Source of the DNA: Actinomycetes bacterium | Lineage (GTDB): Bacteria; Actinomycetota; Acidimicrobiia; Acidimicrobiales; SZUA-35 | Reading direction: 5' to 3' | DNA length: 32,342 nucleotides | NCBI GenBank assembly: GCA_024276425.1 | Contig: JAJRXF010000124.1 | Location: 1-32,342, forward strand | Shown: piece by piece, positions 1-7,888 of the stretch | How positions within the stretch are numbered: the stretch's first letter is position 1 | Layout of the letters: each line of letters begins with the position of its first letter | Made by a program: the position numbers and the translations under genes | The notes under the pieces: generated by a model | Seen by the model: the letters and a program-made list of their open reading frames with translations, nothing else | The model's database searches: none | What the model was told of the DNA's origin: nothing

Positions 1-549
1 CCGTTCGTACCGCTGATGCCAGTCGCGGAACTCCTGGTTGGCAGCAAGGGAGGGGGCGAACCGGTCGACGATGACCGAATCCGCGGTGCCCCAGACCTCC
101 GCAACGTAGTCCCTCATGGCGATCCACTGGTCTTCGAGCACGGACGAGGAGGGTCTCGCTGCCGTTCCGAACAGCACGAGGCGCTCGACCCGTTCGGGAT
201 AGGTGGCAGCGAAGAGGATCGCCGTCGTCCCGCCGTCGGACTGGGCGAACAGCGATGCCCGTTCGATTCCTGCATGATCCATGACCGCCCGCAGGTCATC
301 GACCCGCTCGTCGATCCCCGGGTTGTGACTCGTGCGGTCCGACGCGCCGGTTCCCCGCTTGTCGAAGTGGAGATAGCGACTGAAGGTTCCGAACCGTTCG
401 AACATGGCACGGAGATCCGGCCAACCCCAAGCCGCCTCGATGTTCTGGGCGAAGGGAGGGATGGCGACGATGGTGGCCGGACCGTCCCCCCACACCTGGT
501 AGGCCAACCGCGCCCCCCTCGCCAGAGCGAATTGAACCGCAGGTACCAC
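1..549 (-). CDS. alpha/beta-hydrolase domain protein, 3' end outside window
   Basis: The reading frame starts at GTG 549 and stays open for 183 codons to the window edge, so the C-terminus is missing. A GGAGGG ribosome binding site (558-563) lies eight bases before the GTG. The protein shows the alpha/beta-hydrolase pattern: HFDKRGTGASDR (about residues 61-72, oxyanion/turn region), a nucleophile elbow FAQSDGG with Ser104, and ATYPERVERLVLFGTAAR after it. In actinobacteria this exact style of hydrolase domain often stands alone or precedes an adenylate/guanylate cyclase domain or a LuxR-type regulator; which applies cannot be seen here. The substrate is unknown. Codons end in G or C more often than in the genes to the right, hinting at a different origin. 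The frame, not the longer overlapping antisense or shifted frames, is chosen because only it gives family motifs. Confidence 0.8.
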   Translation of the reverse strand, partial: MVPAVQFALARGARLAYQVWGDGPATIVAIPPFAQNIEAAWGWPDLRAMFERFGTFSRYLHFDKRGTGASDRTSHNPGIDERVDDLRAVMDHAGIERASLFAQSDGGTTAILFAATYPERVERLVLFGTAARPSSSVLEDQWIAMRDYVAEVWGTADSVIVDRFAPSLAANQEFRDWHQRYER

Positions 550-672
550 GATGCTGACCCTCCTCGGCGGCGATGCGACCCATCTTGCACCGCTCCTCGA
601 TGCTACCAGGCACCCCCGCCGACAGAGGCTGCGCTGCCGCGGATGGAGTGGTGATCCACCCTCGCTGCGATT

Positions 673-959
673 CCGGGCAGCTATCCGCGAGAGATGCTGC
701 TCGAGCCCCCCGGCCTGACGCAACGTGAACTCGCCGATCGGCGTGCCCTACCAGCGAATCAACGAGCTCGTGAACCGCCGGCGCGGATCACCCCGAGCGC
801 CGCGCTCGGGCTCGCACGATACTTCGGCATCACCAGCGGCTTCGAATGAACGACTGAGCACGGCGGGACCTCTACCACGCCCAAGAGGTCGAAGGCGACG
901 AGGTCCGTCACATCCGGCGTCATCCTCGTGCCGCATCGGGCTGGGCAGCCTCGGTCTGA
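673..959 (+). pseudogene. HigA-type XRE-family antitoxin relic, frameshifted
   Basis: Pieces of a HigA/VapI-like helix-turn-helix antitoxin can be read in three successive frames. Frame A (to about 741) gives REMLLEPPGLTQRELADR. Frame B (737-786) gives IGVPYQRINELVNRRR. Frame A resumes (787-843) with ITPSAALGLARYFGITSGF. A third frame (846-959) has MN, an in-frame stop at 855-857, then RDLYHAQEVEGDEVRHI. Together they follow the family order: helix 1, recognition helix, helix 4-5, C-terminal tail. At least three frame changes and one stop make a functional product impossible. No HigB toxin reading is visible beside it. It lies in the GC-rich left patch, directly next to a transposase remnant, so it is probably debris of an imported toxin-antitoxin pair. 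Sequencing errors could mimic some of the frame changes but are unlikely to explain all of them. Confidence 0.72.
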
Positions 960-991
960 ACGCCGAGAACGTCAGAAGGTCGGGTCCTATC

Positions 992-1186
992 ACCAAGCCA
1001 CATCCCTAACACATGCTTCTCACCATCCAAATTGATACCCAAAGCTAGATGACACGGGCGATTCATGATCTTGGATGTCGGTTCGGTCAAGACACCATCT
1101 GGGCCTAAGAGTTCGAGGCCTTCAGCCTCGACTCGAGCCTTTAAGGCATCCAGGGTGTCATCGTCGATCACGGGCTTGTCTGGCAT
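992..1186 (-). mobile_element. IS256-family transposase remnant with internal deletion
   Basis: Reading from ATG 1186, the first ~39 residues (DDDTLDALKARVEAEGLELL, then GPDGVLTEPTSK) match the N-terminus typical of IS256/Mutator transposases. The next 26 (MNRPCHLALGINLDGEKHVL, then GMWLG) match the region about 200 residues into that family, near the catalytic core. Roughly 165 residues between them, holding the first catalytic Asp region, are absent, and the remaining C-terminal half is lost at about 992. No terminal inverted repeats were seen at either side. This is therefore a decayed insertion that survives as part of a longer chimeric frame. The family assignment rests on memory of the conserved LALGxxxDGxxxVLGxW block, not on a search. 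Confidence 0.72.
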
Positions 1187-1751
1187 GGCCCTGTTCTCGC
1201 CCCCTTGGCCTAGCCCAAGTTGTAGTTGGGCGACGGCTACCTTAGCGGAAAGAGTGTTCAATTGGCCGGAGTTTGTTGTCAGCCGTATCAGCGATCGGAG
1301 AAAACTCACCGCCATTTCCGACGAAACCGCTTCGCTGATCCACTCCTGGGCTGTCCGGTCAGCAAGCTCCCGAGGTTCAAGTCGCCCAAGCCTGGCCAGG
1401 ATCCCCGCGAGCTCGACCTTCGTCCTGAGGCCAAAAGCCTTGGTGCGAAGAAGACCGATGACTCCGGAAGGAGCAAGATGGAGTTCGCCGCCCTTGCGGA
1501 TCTGGCCCGCCGAAGGAGGCCGCTGGCCCCAAGGTGTGATTCCGAGGTCCGTCATGATCTGATGTGCATGGCCCCCTCGGTAAAGGGCATGGGGACCCTG
1601 ATTGAGCAGAAAGCCCCCAAGGCATTCGGTGCTTGCCCGTCCTCCCAGGTGCATGCGAGCCTCTAGAACCTCGACCAGTAAGCCCGCTGAGGCGACATAG
1701 TTTGCGGCGGTCAGGCCGGCCAATCCCCCACCGACAACAACCACGTCGGCT

Positions 1752-1781
1752 TGCTGTGCTGAATCGTGCTGTGCTGAATCC
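1752..1781. repeat. 15-bp tandem duplication
   Basis: Two copies of TGCTGTGCTGAATCS (S is G or C) lie head to tail at 1752-1766 and 1767-1781. They encode a doubled HDSAQ in the N-terminal tail of the FAD oxidoreductase relic, so the duplication keeps frame. Confidence 0.85.
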
Positions 1782-1918
1782 CGCAGGTCTGAGTCTTGTT
1801 GTGATGGGTCGTGCCGTACCGAGTTGGTCATGCCAACTTGACGAAATACCCAGCCTCATTGTGACAATCTGTCTAAATCAACCTCGATGCTGGATGGGCG
1901 GCGAGGGCCTCGACCGTC

Positions 1919-3070
1919 CTATTCGAAGAGGGCGTCGACAAAGGCATCGGAGTCAAAGTCGATCAGGTCATCGACCCCCTCACCCAGTCCGACGAGCTTG
2001 ACCGGTAGCCCGAGTTCACTTTCGATGGCGAAGACGATGCCCCCCTTCGCTGAACCGTCAAGCTTGGTCAGTACAACTCCGCTGACCTCGACTGCTTCGG
2101 CAAAGACCTTGGCTTGGGTCATGCCATTCTGGCCGGTGGTGGCGTCGATGACCAATAGAACCTCACTGACGTGACCTGGCTCCTTGGCCGCAACCCGCCG
2201 CACCTTCGACAGCTCCTCCATCAGGTTGGATTTATTCTGGAGACGGCCCGCGGTATCAGCCAGGACCACGTCACACCCTCGGGCCTCGGCCGCCTTGATT
2301 CCGTCAAAGATGACCGAGGCTGGATCGCCACCCTCGTTGCCGCGAACAATGTCGACCTCGGCCCGCTCGGCCCACATGGTGAGCTGCTCGGCCGCCGCGG
2401 CACGGAAGGTATCACCGGCCGCCATGAGAGGCTTGTGGCCCTCAGCCACCAACCGTTTACCCAGTTTGCCGATGGTAGTGGTCTTGCCAACCCCATTGAC
2501 GCCAACAAAGAGCCAGACGTTCGTCTGACCTTCATCTATGACTAGCCCACGTTCCTTTCCCGCAATCTCGGCCTTCATCCGCGCCTTGAGGAGTCCAAGA
2601 ATGTCCTCACCCTGATCGAGCCCCTCTTCCTTAGCCTCGGACCGAACATCCTCCAGCAGGGTCATCGATGTCTGCACGCCGACATCGGCTCGGATCAAGG
2701 CCTCCTCTAGGTCCTCCCAGGCCTCATCATCCAGTGTCCCAATGCCAACTAGCGAGCCAAGGTAGCCAGTAAAAGCGGATCGAGCTTTGCCAAGCCGGTC
2801 AAAGAAGGATGGCTTTGTTGGTTCGGGTACAACCTTGGGTTCGACGTAGGTCCCATCAAGACCGACATCGATTTCGGGAGGCGCAGAGCCGTCATCAGCA
2901 CCAAGCCGACGATCCTCGTCCTCGCGCTCCAAAACGGCAGTATCGCTCATGTCCGAAGCAGATGGCGGCTCTACCTGGGGACGCCGACGCCCCTGAGTGG
3001 TCCGATAGGCGATTCCAGCGGCCAACAGGACGCCAGCGGCAATGATGAGATAGATCAAGATCGGTTGCAT
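1919..3070 (-). CDS. ftsY: signal recognition particle receptor FtsY
   Basis: FtsY is the membrane-side SRP GTPase that docks ribosome-SRP complexes at the Sec translocon. The 383-residue protein has an N-terminal membrane helix (about 4-22), an acidic linker (about 35-85) and the NG domain. Visible motifs are G1 GVNGVGKTTT (190-199), the ADTAGRLQNK motif (271-280) and TKLDGSAKGG (335-344). A membrane anchor followed by an acidic linker is common in actinobacterial FtsY. The ATG at 3070 has GGAGG two bases before it, which is close. It follows the HtrA gene by 57 bp on the same strand and may share its transcript. In many actinobacteria ftsY sits directly after smc; here the moxR operon and the two-component/HtrA block lie between them. 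Confidence 0.97.
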   Translation of the reverse strand: MQPILIYLIIAAGVLLAAGIAYRTTQGRRRPQVEPPSASDMSDTAVLEREDEDRRLGADDGSAPPEIDVGLDGTYVEPKVVPEPTKPSFFDRLGKARSAFTGYLGSLVGIGTLDDEAWEDLEEALIRADVGVQTSMTLLEDVRSEAKEEGLDQGEDILGLLKARMKAEIAGKERGLVIDEGQTNVWLFVGVNGVGKTTTIGKLGKRLVAEGHKPLMAAGDTFRAAAAEQLTMWAERAEVDIVRGNEGGDPASVIFDGIKAAEARGCDVVLADTAGRLQNKSNLMEELSKVRRVAAKEPGHVSEVLLVIDATTGQNGMTQAKVFAEAVEVSGVVLTKLDGSAKGGIVFAIESELGLPVKLVGLGEGVDDLIDFDSDAFVDALFE

Positions 3071-3127
3071 TGCCTCCGAGCCTACGCTGGAACCCCGCCG
3101 CTCACGCCGTGGATCAGACTGGCTGAC

Positions 3128-4444
3128 TTAGCGTTCTCCGAGGGTCGCTTCAATCATCAGGTGCTCACCATCGCGAACAATCTCCAGTTCAACAACATCG
3201 CCAGGGAAGTGCGCTCGAACCAGTCCAGCCAGTTCACCAAGACTCGTCACGGGACTCCCTTCGATCCGAATCAGCCGATCGCCAACCTGAATCCCGGCCT
3301 TTTCTGCTCCGGAACCCTCGCTCACCTGTCCTATAACGATGCCGGACTCACCCCCGGGGGCGATCTGAGGGTTACCAACGCCTAAGAAGCCGGGCTCTAA
3401 AGACTCCCCCGTTCGGATCCGTTCGATTACCCGCATTGCCGTATCGATGGGGATCGAAAAACTGATGCCAACACTGCCCTGGACAACACCGTCGGTCCGT
3501 ATCGAGGTGTTGATGCCAATGACACGGCCGCTCCGATCGGCCAGCGCACCCCCAGAGTTGCCGGGATTGACCGATGTGTCCGACTGAATCATGGCGTTGA
3601 TCCCACCGGCAGCATTGGCAACCGGACGATTCACCGCCGACACAATCCCGGCCGAAATCGACTGCTGAAGCTCAAAGGGGCTACCGAGGGCGAAGGCTGC
3701 TTGCCCTACCTGGAGTTCCTCACCCAAAGCGAGTTGGGCGATTGGCAACCCCGAATCTGATCCAACGTCAAGGACGGCGACATCTACCTGAGGGTCCGAT
3801 CCAACCAGGGTCGCAGGGAGGATCCGGCCGTCAGCTGTCCGGATGCGAATTCGGGTTGCGCCCTCAATCACGTGATGGTTCGTCATGACCAGCCCGTCAT
3901 CGAAGACAATTCCGGAACCAACACCAAGTTCGGTTTCGACCTGCACAATTGAGGGGCCAAGGACGGCGGCTACAAAGGCAGCGGGCTCGGTGGCATCTGG
4001 ATCCGGTGGGGTGAGCACGATGTCAGGCAGCGGCTGAGTGGCAGTTGGCGACAGGGCCGGACTAGCGGAAGAATCTGTTTCGGCCGCGCCATCCTTTGCC
4101 ACAAACTGACCAAGAGCGAAGCCCCCGCCAGTCAAAAGACCACCAGCAACAAACGCGGCCAACAAACGAAGGCCCCAACGGGGCTTCGTCTTGCCGGTCG
4201 GAGTAGCGGGCTCTGCCCCCAGTATCGGCGGGCCCGAGAGACTCGACCCCCTCGCTGGAGATCCGCCGTAGCTGGTTGCAGAGGCTCCTTCAAGAATGAT
4301 CGGCGGCTGACCGGCTTGGCCGTTGCGGGTTGGCGCCACGGGTGGCATCGACGGCGTTGCGGGACGCCCTGTCGTTCCTTGGGGACTGTACTGGCCACCT
4401 TGACCAGGTTGAAAGTCCCAGACCCTCTCCGTCATCTCATCCAC
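3128..4444 (-). CDS. membrane-anchored HtrA/DegP-type serine protease with PDZ domain
   Basis: This protein (438 residues from GTG 4444, or 435 from ATG 4435, which has AGGTGG upstream) has a long Pro/Gly-rich cytoplasmic tail, one membrane helix (about 92-112) and an extracytoplasmic trypsin-like domain. The triad is visible: His191 in TNHHVIEGA, Asp221 in VDVAVLDV and Ser297 in NPGNSGGAL. One PDZ domain follows (about 345-435). The family degrades or refolds misfolded envelope proteins. It lies 103 bp downstream of the response-regulator/histidine-kinase pair on the same strand, the order seen for mycobacterial mprA-mprB-pepD, so it is probably an envelope-stress target of that system. ftsY follows. 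The substrate is not inferable from sequence. Confidence 0.95.
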   Translation of the reverse strand: MDEMTERVWDFQPGQGGQYSPQGTTGRPATPSMPPVAPTRNGQAGQPPIILEGASATSYGGSPARGSSLSGPPILGAEPATPTGKTKPRWGLRLLAAFVAGGLLTGGGFALGQFVAKDGAAETDSSASPALSPTATQPLPDIVLTPPDPDATEPAAFVAAVLGPSIVQVETELGVGSGIVFDDGLVMTNHHVIEGATRIRIRTADGRILPATLVGSDPQVDVAVLDVGSDSGLPIAQLALGEELQVGQAAFALGSPFELQQSISAGIVSAVNRPVANAAGGINAMIQSDTSVNPGNSGGALADRSGRVIGINTSIRTDGVVQGSVGISFSIPIDTAMRVIERIRTGESLEPGFLGVGNPQIAPGGESGIVIGQVSEGSGAEKAGIQVGDRLIRIEGSPVTSLGELAGLVRAHFPGDVVELEIVRDGEHLMIEATLGER

Positions 4445-4547
4445 CTCACAGTTCTGTACGTGCTCCCAGGGTAGGAACGGCTCCCGAAAACGGAGGTAAG
4501 CCTGCTACATCCGGTGCAAGGTTGCATTGTCGATCCCGTTGTTGCCA

Positions 4548-5897
4548 TCAGACACCCGACTCCGCCCGCTCTGGTTCGCCAACTCCACCTCGCCCCACCG
4601 TCATCGGCAATCGTAGGGTAAAGACTGAGCCGGTCTTCAAAACTATTTGCTCCTGGGTGTTCCCAGACTTTTCATAACCGCTGGCAGTGAGCCTCTGTTC
4701 CACCGCGGCTTGAACGGTCTGACCAGCGGAGCCCTCAGGAAAATCCGAAGGCGAACAAGGGCCGACCGAATCGAGACTCACCGAGCCGCCATGGCGCTCG
4801 GCCACCCGTCTGACGATGCTTAATCCGAGACCGCTACCAGATCCGGAATCGGTGCCTCGCCAAAACCGATCAAAGACCAGCGGTTGATCTTCCTTGGCGA
4901 TCCCCGGACCCTCATCGGTTACCTTTACCACCGCATCAGTTCCTTGGCGGCAGACACCCAACCGGACGGTGGATCCCCGAGGAGCCAAACGCACGGCGTT
5001 GGATACAAGATTGGCAACTGCGCGTCCAAGCGCAGCCGCATCACCTCGCACAACCAAGGGCTCTACCTCGCCAGCCGATGGGGTCTCAACCACGATCGCA
5101 AGCCCTCGCTTGGAGGCTGCGGCCTGAAACTCCTCGGCCTGATCAACCACGATTTGGCTGAGATTGGCCAAGCCTTGGTTGAGTTCTGGTACCCCTTGGC
5201 GGGCTTGTTCCAGCAGATCTTCAATCAGGATACTCATTCGTTCCGTGGCCACGAAAGCGATCTGGGCCGCTCTGGAGATCTCATCCGGATCACCCGAATC
5301 CAACGCAAGCTCAAGATTGGTCCGTGCCACTGCCAGTGGATTCCTCAACTCATGGGATGCCTCGTGAGCAAATCGCCGCTGATCCTCAAATGCCTCCTGC
5401 AAACGATCCAGCATGGCATCGAAGGTGTCAGCTAACGACTTCAGCTCATCGTTGGGTCCCCGCATCGAGATTCGATAATTCAAGTCGTTGGCATTGATGT
5501 ACCGGGCGACACCACTGATCCTCTCCATTGGCTTCAAAGCCCAACCCGCAAAAAGCCAGCCGGAGGCGAAGGACGCAAGAAAGAGCACAGCCATTGACGC
5601 CAGCGTGGCCGAGCGCAGTTCCCTCAGTGCCCGTCGATAGGAGTCTTGTTCGATCTGTTCGGCCACGAATCGTTGTGCCTCTTCAGGAAAAACAACCTGC
5701 ACGCTGGTTTCAATAGCTTCACCGGTGTTGGGATCAGTCAAGAAGACCGGCTGGCCCTGCAAGACAGGCTCGGCCAACTGATTGACCTGAAACAGATAGA
5801 TTCCAGCAAACAAGAAAGACCCAACCGAGAACACCACAATCGAGAACGCCATAGAAAGGCGGAAACGAATGGACTGCAGGACTCGGGGAATGGACAC
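4548..5897 (-). CDS. HAMP-containing sensor histidine kinase (MprB-like)
   Basis: The 449-residue kinase starts at GTG 5897, whose first base is the last base of the upstream regulator's TAG stop, so the two are translationally coupled. It has two membrane helices (about 14-35 and 97-119) enclosing a ~60-residue extracytoplasmic sensor, a HAMP segment (about 120-172), a dimerisation/phosphoacceptor helix with EASHELRNPLAV (His182) and a HATPase_c domain: N box NLVSNAVRLAP (about 298), G1 DEGPGIAKED, F box FDRFWRG and G2 GSGLGLSIV. An unusual ~45-residue insertion rich in polar residues separates the G2 region from the last strand VFTLRLPM. With the HtrA protease downstream it resembles MprB of mycobacteria, an envelope-stress sensor; the signal here is unknown. 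Confidence 0.95.
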   Translation of the reverse strand: MSIPRVLQSIRFRLSMAFSIVVFSVGSFLFAGIYLFQVNQLAEPVLQGQPVFLTDPNTGEAIETSVQVVFPEEAQRFVAEQIEQDSYRRALRELRSATLASMAVLFLASFASGWLFAGWALKPMERISGVARYINANDLNYRISMRGPNDELKSLADTFDAMLDRLQEAFEDQRRFAHEASHELRNPLAVARTNLELALDSGDPDEISRAAQIAFVATERMSILIEDLLEQARQGVPELNQGLANLSQIVVDQAEEFQAAASKRGLAIVVETPSAGEVEPLVVRGDAAALGRAVANLVSNAVRLAPRGSTVRLGVCRQGTDAVVKVTDEGPGIAKEDQPLVFDRFWRGTDSGSGSGLGLSIVRRVAERHGGSVSLDSVGPCSPSDFPEGSAGQTVQAAVEQRLTASGYEKSGNTQEQIVLKTGSVFTLRLPMTVGRGGVGEPERAESGV

Positions 5898-6586
5898 TAG
5901 GCCGACTCCCCCTCGATGAGTCGGTAGCCGGCACCAATGACCGTTTCAATCAAGGGTTGGCCCGAGGCAGCGTTTAGTTTTCGTCGCAGCGTTCCGACCG
6001 TCACCCTGACGGTGTTGGTGAAGGGATCCATAGCCTCATCCCAAACATGCTCCAACAACCGTTCCTGGCTAATCACCTCGCCAACATGGATCATGAAGTA
6101 GCGAAGTAACGCGAACTCCTTCGTCGTCAGGTCAAGCCGGTGGCCCTCATATTCGACCACCAACCGAGCCGTATCCAGAACCAAGCACCCAACCTCCAGG
6201 GTGGCATCCTCGCCGGACACATCTCGGCGAAGGAGACTCCGTACCCGAGCCGAAAGTTCGGCCAAAGCGAAGGGTTTCACCAAATAATCGTCAGCGCCGT
6301 CGTCGAGACCGGCTACTCGATCGGCCACCCCATCTCTAGCGGTTATCATGAGAACCCTGGTCTTGGAGTCGAAATGTTTGTCGCTTCGAATGAGTCGACA
6401 AATCTCTCGGCCGTCAATATCAGGCAGCGTGAGATCGAGAGCAACCAGGTCATAGTCATTGATCATGAGGCGATCAAGTGCACCCTGCCCATTCACAGCG
6501 ACATCTACCGCGTACCCTTCCCGTCGGAGAGCAGTCGCAACTGCTGTCCCAAGCTCCTCTTCATCATCAACAACCAGAATGCGCAC
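5897..6586 (-). CDS. OmpR-family response regulator (MprA-like)
   Basis: The 229-residue regulator has a receiver domain (about 1-115) with acidic pair Asp7-Asp8, phosphoacceptor Asp51 in LVALDLTLPD and Lys104 in VKPF, then a winged-helix DNA-binding domain (about 130-225) with the typical LTTKEFALLRYFM and VRVTVGTLRRKL segments. Start GTG 6586 is preceded by TACGGT exactly six bases upstream, fitting a leaderless transcript. It is first in the run regulator-kinase-HtrA-ftsY and diverges from moxR across only ~54 bp, so both promoters share that gap. By gene order it probably responds to envelope stress, as MprA does; the DNA targets cannot be read here. Confidence 0.95.
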   Translation of the reverse strand: MRILVVDDEEELGTAVATALRREGYAVDVAVNGQGALDRLMINDYDLVALDLTLPDIDGREICRLIRSDKHFDSKTRVLMITARDGVADRVAGLDDGADDYLVKPFALAELSARVRSLLRRDVSGEDATLEVGCLVLDTARLVVEYEGHRLDLTTKEFALLRYFMIHVGEVISQERLLEHVWDEAMDPFTNTVRVTVGTLRRKLNAASGQPLIETVIGAGYRLIEGESA

Positions 6587-6592
6587 ACCTGA

Positions 6593-6598
6593 ACCGTA
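6593..6598 (-). promoter_or_regulatory. putative -10 box of leaderless response-regulator mRNA
   Basis: TACGGT on the minus strand ends six bases before the GTG at 6586, so transcription would start at or next to the start codon. I saw no convincing -35 hexamer. Confidence 0.5.
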
Positions 6599-6640
6599 GC
6601 CACCTCCGGCCTGCGGGTGATCGCAGGACCGGAGATCCAG

Positions 6641-7888
6641 ATGACCAACAACTCACAACCAACTAATGCGGGCCCAGGCCGGGTACCTAGTTCTGGCTTG
6701 CCGTCTCCGGCCGAAGCCGCCGTGGAACTCGAGCAGGCCCTGTTTGAGATAAAGCGTGTGATCGTCGGCCAAGACCATATGGTTGAGAGGCTCTTTGTGG
6801 CCCTACTCTCCCGGGGGCACATCTTGCTTGAGGGCTTGCCCGGTGTGGCCAAGACGCTGGCCGTGTCGACTCTTGCCACCGTCATTGGAGGAGATTTCGT
6901 CCGCCTCCAGTTCACCCCTGACCTTTTGCCCTCCGACCTGATCGGAACTCGAATCTGGAGGGCCTCCAGTGAATCCTTCGACATTGAGTGGGGGCCAGTT
7001 TTCACTAACCTTCTTCTTACCGATGAGATCAACCGGGCGCCAGCCAAAGTCCAGTCAGCCCTGCTTGAGGTCATGGCCGAACGTCAGGTGTCAATCGGCG
7101 GCGAAACCAAGTCACTTCCGCACCCCTTCCTTGTTCTGGCTACACAGAACCCCATCGAGTCCGAGGGGGTTTACACCCTCCCCGAAGCTCAACGTGACCG
7201 CTTTCTGATGAAGGTCACCGTCGACTATCCGACCCCAAATGAAGAGTTGGAGATCGTCCGACGGATGGGGACATCCCCACCATCGGCAAACCCTGTCCTC
7301 TCGCTCGACCGGCTCGAGCAACTGCAGGAGGTTTGCGATCGCATCTACGTCGACGCTGGTGTTGCTCAGTACGCGGTCGATCTCGTCATGGCAACCAGGG
7401 AGCCAGCAACACGAGGACTACCCGAACTCGAGCCGCTCATCGATTTCGGGGTCAGCCCGCGCGCCACTCTTGGACTGGTGGCCGCCGGCCGTGCCCTCGC
7501 CCTTCTACGAGGCCGCAACTATGTCGTACCTCAAGACCTGTTCGATGTGGCCCGAGATGTCTTACGTCATCGAATCATGCTGTCCTATGAAGCGCTAGCT
7601 AAGTCTCTGGACGCCGATGATGTACTCAACCGCCTGCTCTCGGTGATCCCGGCCGCTGCCGTAAGTCCACTAGAAAACCAGTCCTTGGCTTCATCTGAGG
7701 TTGACCCGGCACCAAGCCAAAACTTTCCCGCCCCGACGGTAGGCACCCTCCTAGACCCAACCGTTGAGCTTCCCCCGGTTCCCGCTCCAGCGACAGCTAT
7801 TCCTCCCCCACCGCCAAGCGCAAGCCTGTCCCCAACCACTAACCTGCCGCCAACGAGTCGCGCCAACAAAGCTGGTGAAGCCACGTGA
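6641..7888 (+). CDS. MoxR-family AAA+ ATPase
   Basis: MoxR ATPases are chaperone-like AAA+ proteins that act with DUF58 and VWA partners, often in maturing envelope or enzyme complexes. From ATG 6641 (GGAG at 6631-6634, six bases upstream; a GTG at 6617 is an alternative without a good site) the product is 415 residues. Walker A is GLPGVAKT (65-72), Walker B LLLTDEINRAP (about 125-134), sensor 1 ATQNP (168-172), followed by EAQRDRF with the arginine finger. The C-terminal ~75 residues form an unusual Pro/Ala/Ser-rich tail that most MoxR proteins lack. The stop overlaps the next start (GTGA), so the three genes 6641-9788 are a translationally coupled operon. Confidence 0.95.
   Translation: MTNNSQPTNAGPGRVPSSGLPSPAEAAVELEQALFEIKRVIVGQDHMVERLFVALLSRGHILLEGLPGVAKTLAVSTLATVIGGDFVRLQFTPDLLPSDLIGTRIWRASSESFDIEWGPVFTNLLLTDEINRAPAKVQSALLEVMAERQVSIGGETKSLPHPFLVLATQNPIESEGVYTLPEAQRDRFLMKVTVDYPTPNEELEIVRRMGTSPPSANPVLSLDRLEQLQEVCDRIYVDAGVAQYAVDLVMATREPATRGLPELEPLIDFGVSPRATLGLVAAGRALALLRGRNYVVPQDLFDVARDVLRHRIMLSYEALAKSLDADDVLNRLLSVIPAAAVSPLENQSLASSEVDPAPSQNFPAPTVGTLLDPTVELPPVPAPATAIPPPPPSASLSPTTNLPPTSRANKAGEAT

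Larger units (their letters stand above)
920..1831 (-). pseudogene. truncated FAD-dependent phytoene-dehydrogenase-like oxidoreductase fused to transposase remnant
   Basis: The 303-codon frame is a chimera. Residues 29-60 are an FAD-binding Rossmann motif (VVVVGGGLAGLTAANY, then Glu57 in VEVLEARMHLGGRAST), typical of the amine-oxidase/phytoene-dehydrogenase superfamily. Homology-like sequence continues to LSAKVAVAQLQLGLGQG (about residue 211), about the middle of such proteins, just where family members usually continue with a GGW-type motif. From Met216 (codon 1186-1184) the sequence changes to an IS256-type transposase start, and the last ~23 residues resemble neither family. The missing C-terminal half should remove the second part of the FAD and substrate site, so the enzyme is probably dead. 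The start is ATG 1831; residues 18-27 hold a duplicated HDSAQ pentapeptide encoded by a 15-bp tandem repeat. It is 87 bp upstream of ftsY-side DNA on the same strand, not obviously in its operon. Confidence 0.75.

Noticed and set aside
16-654. 212-codon plus-strand open frame over the left edge
   Set aside because: It is antisense to the hydrolase frame, Arg/Pro-rich, and has no family motif; the minus frame from GTG 549 carries clear alpha/beta-hydrolase motifs.
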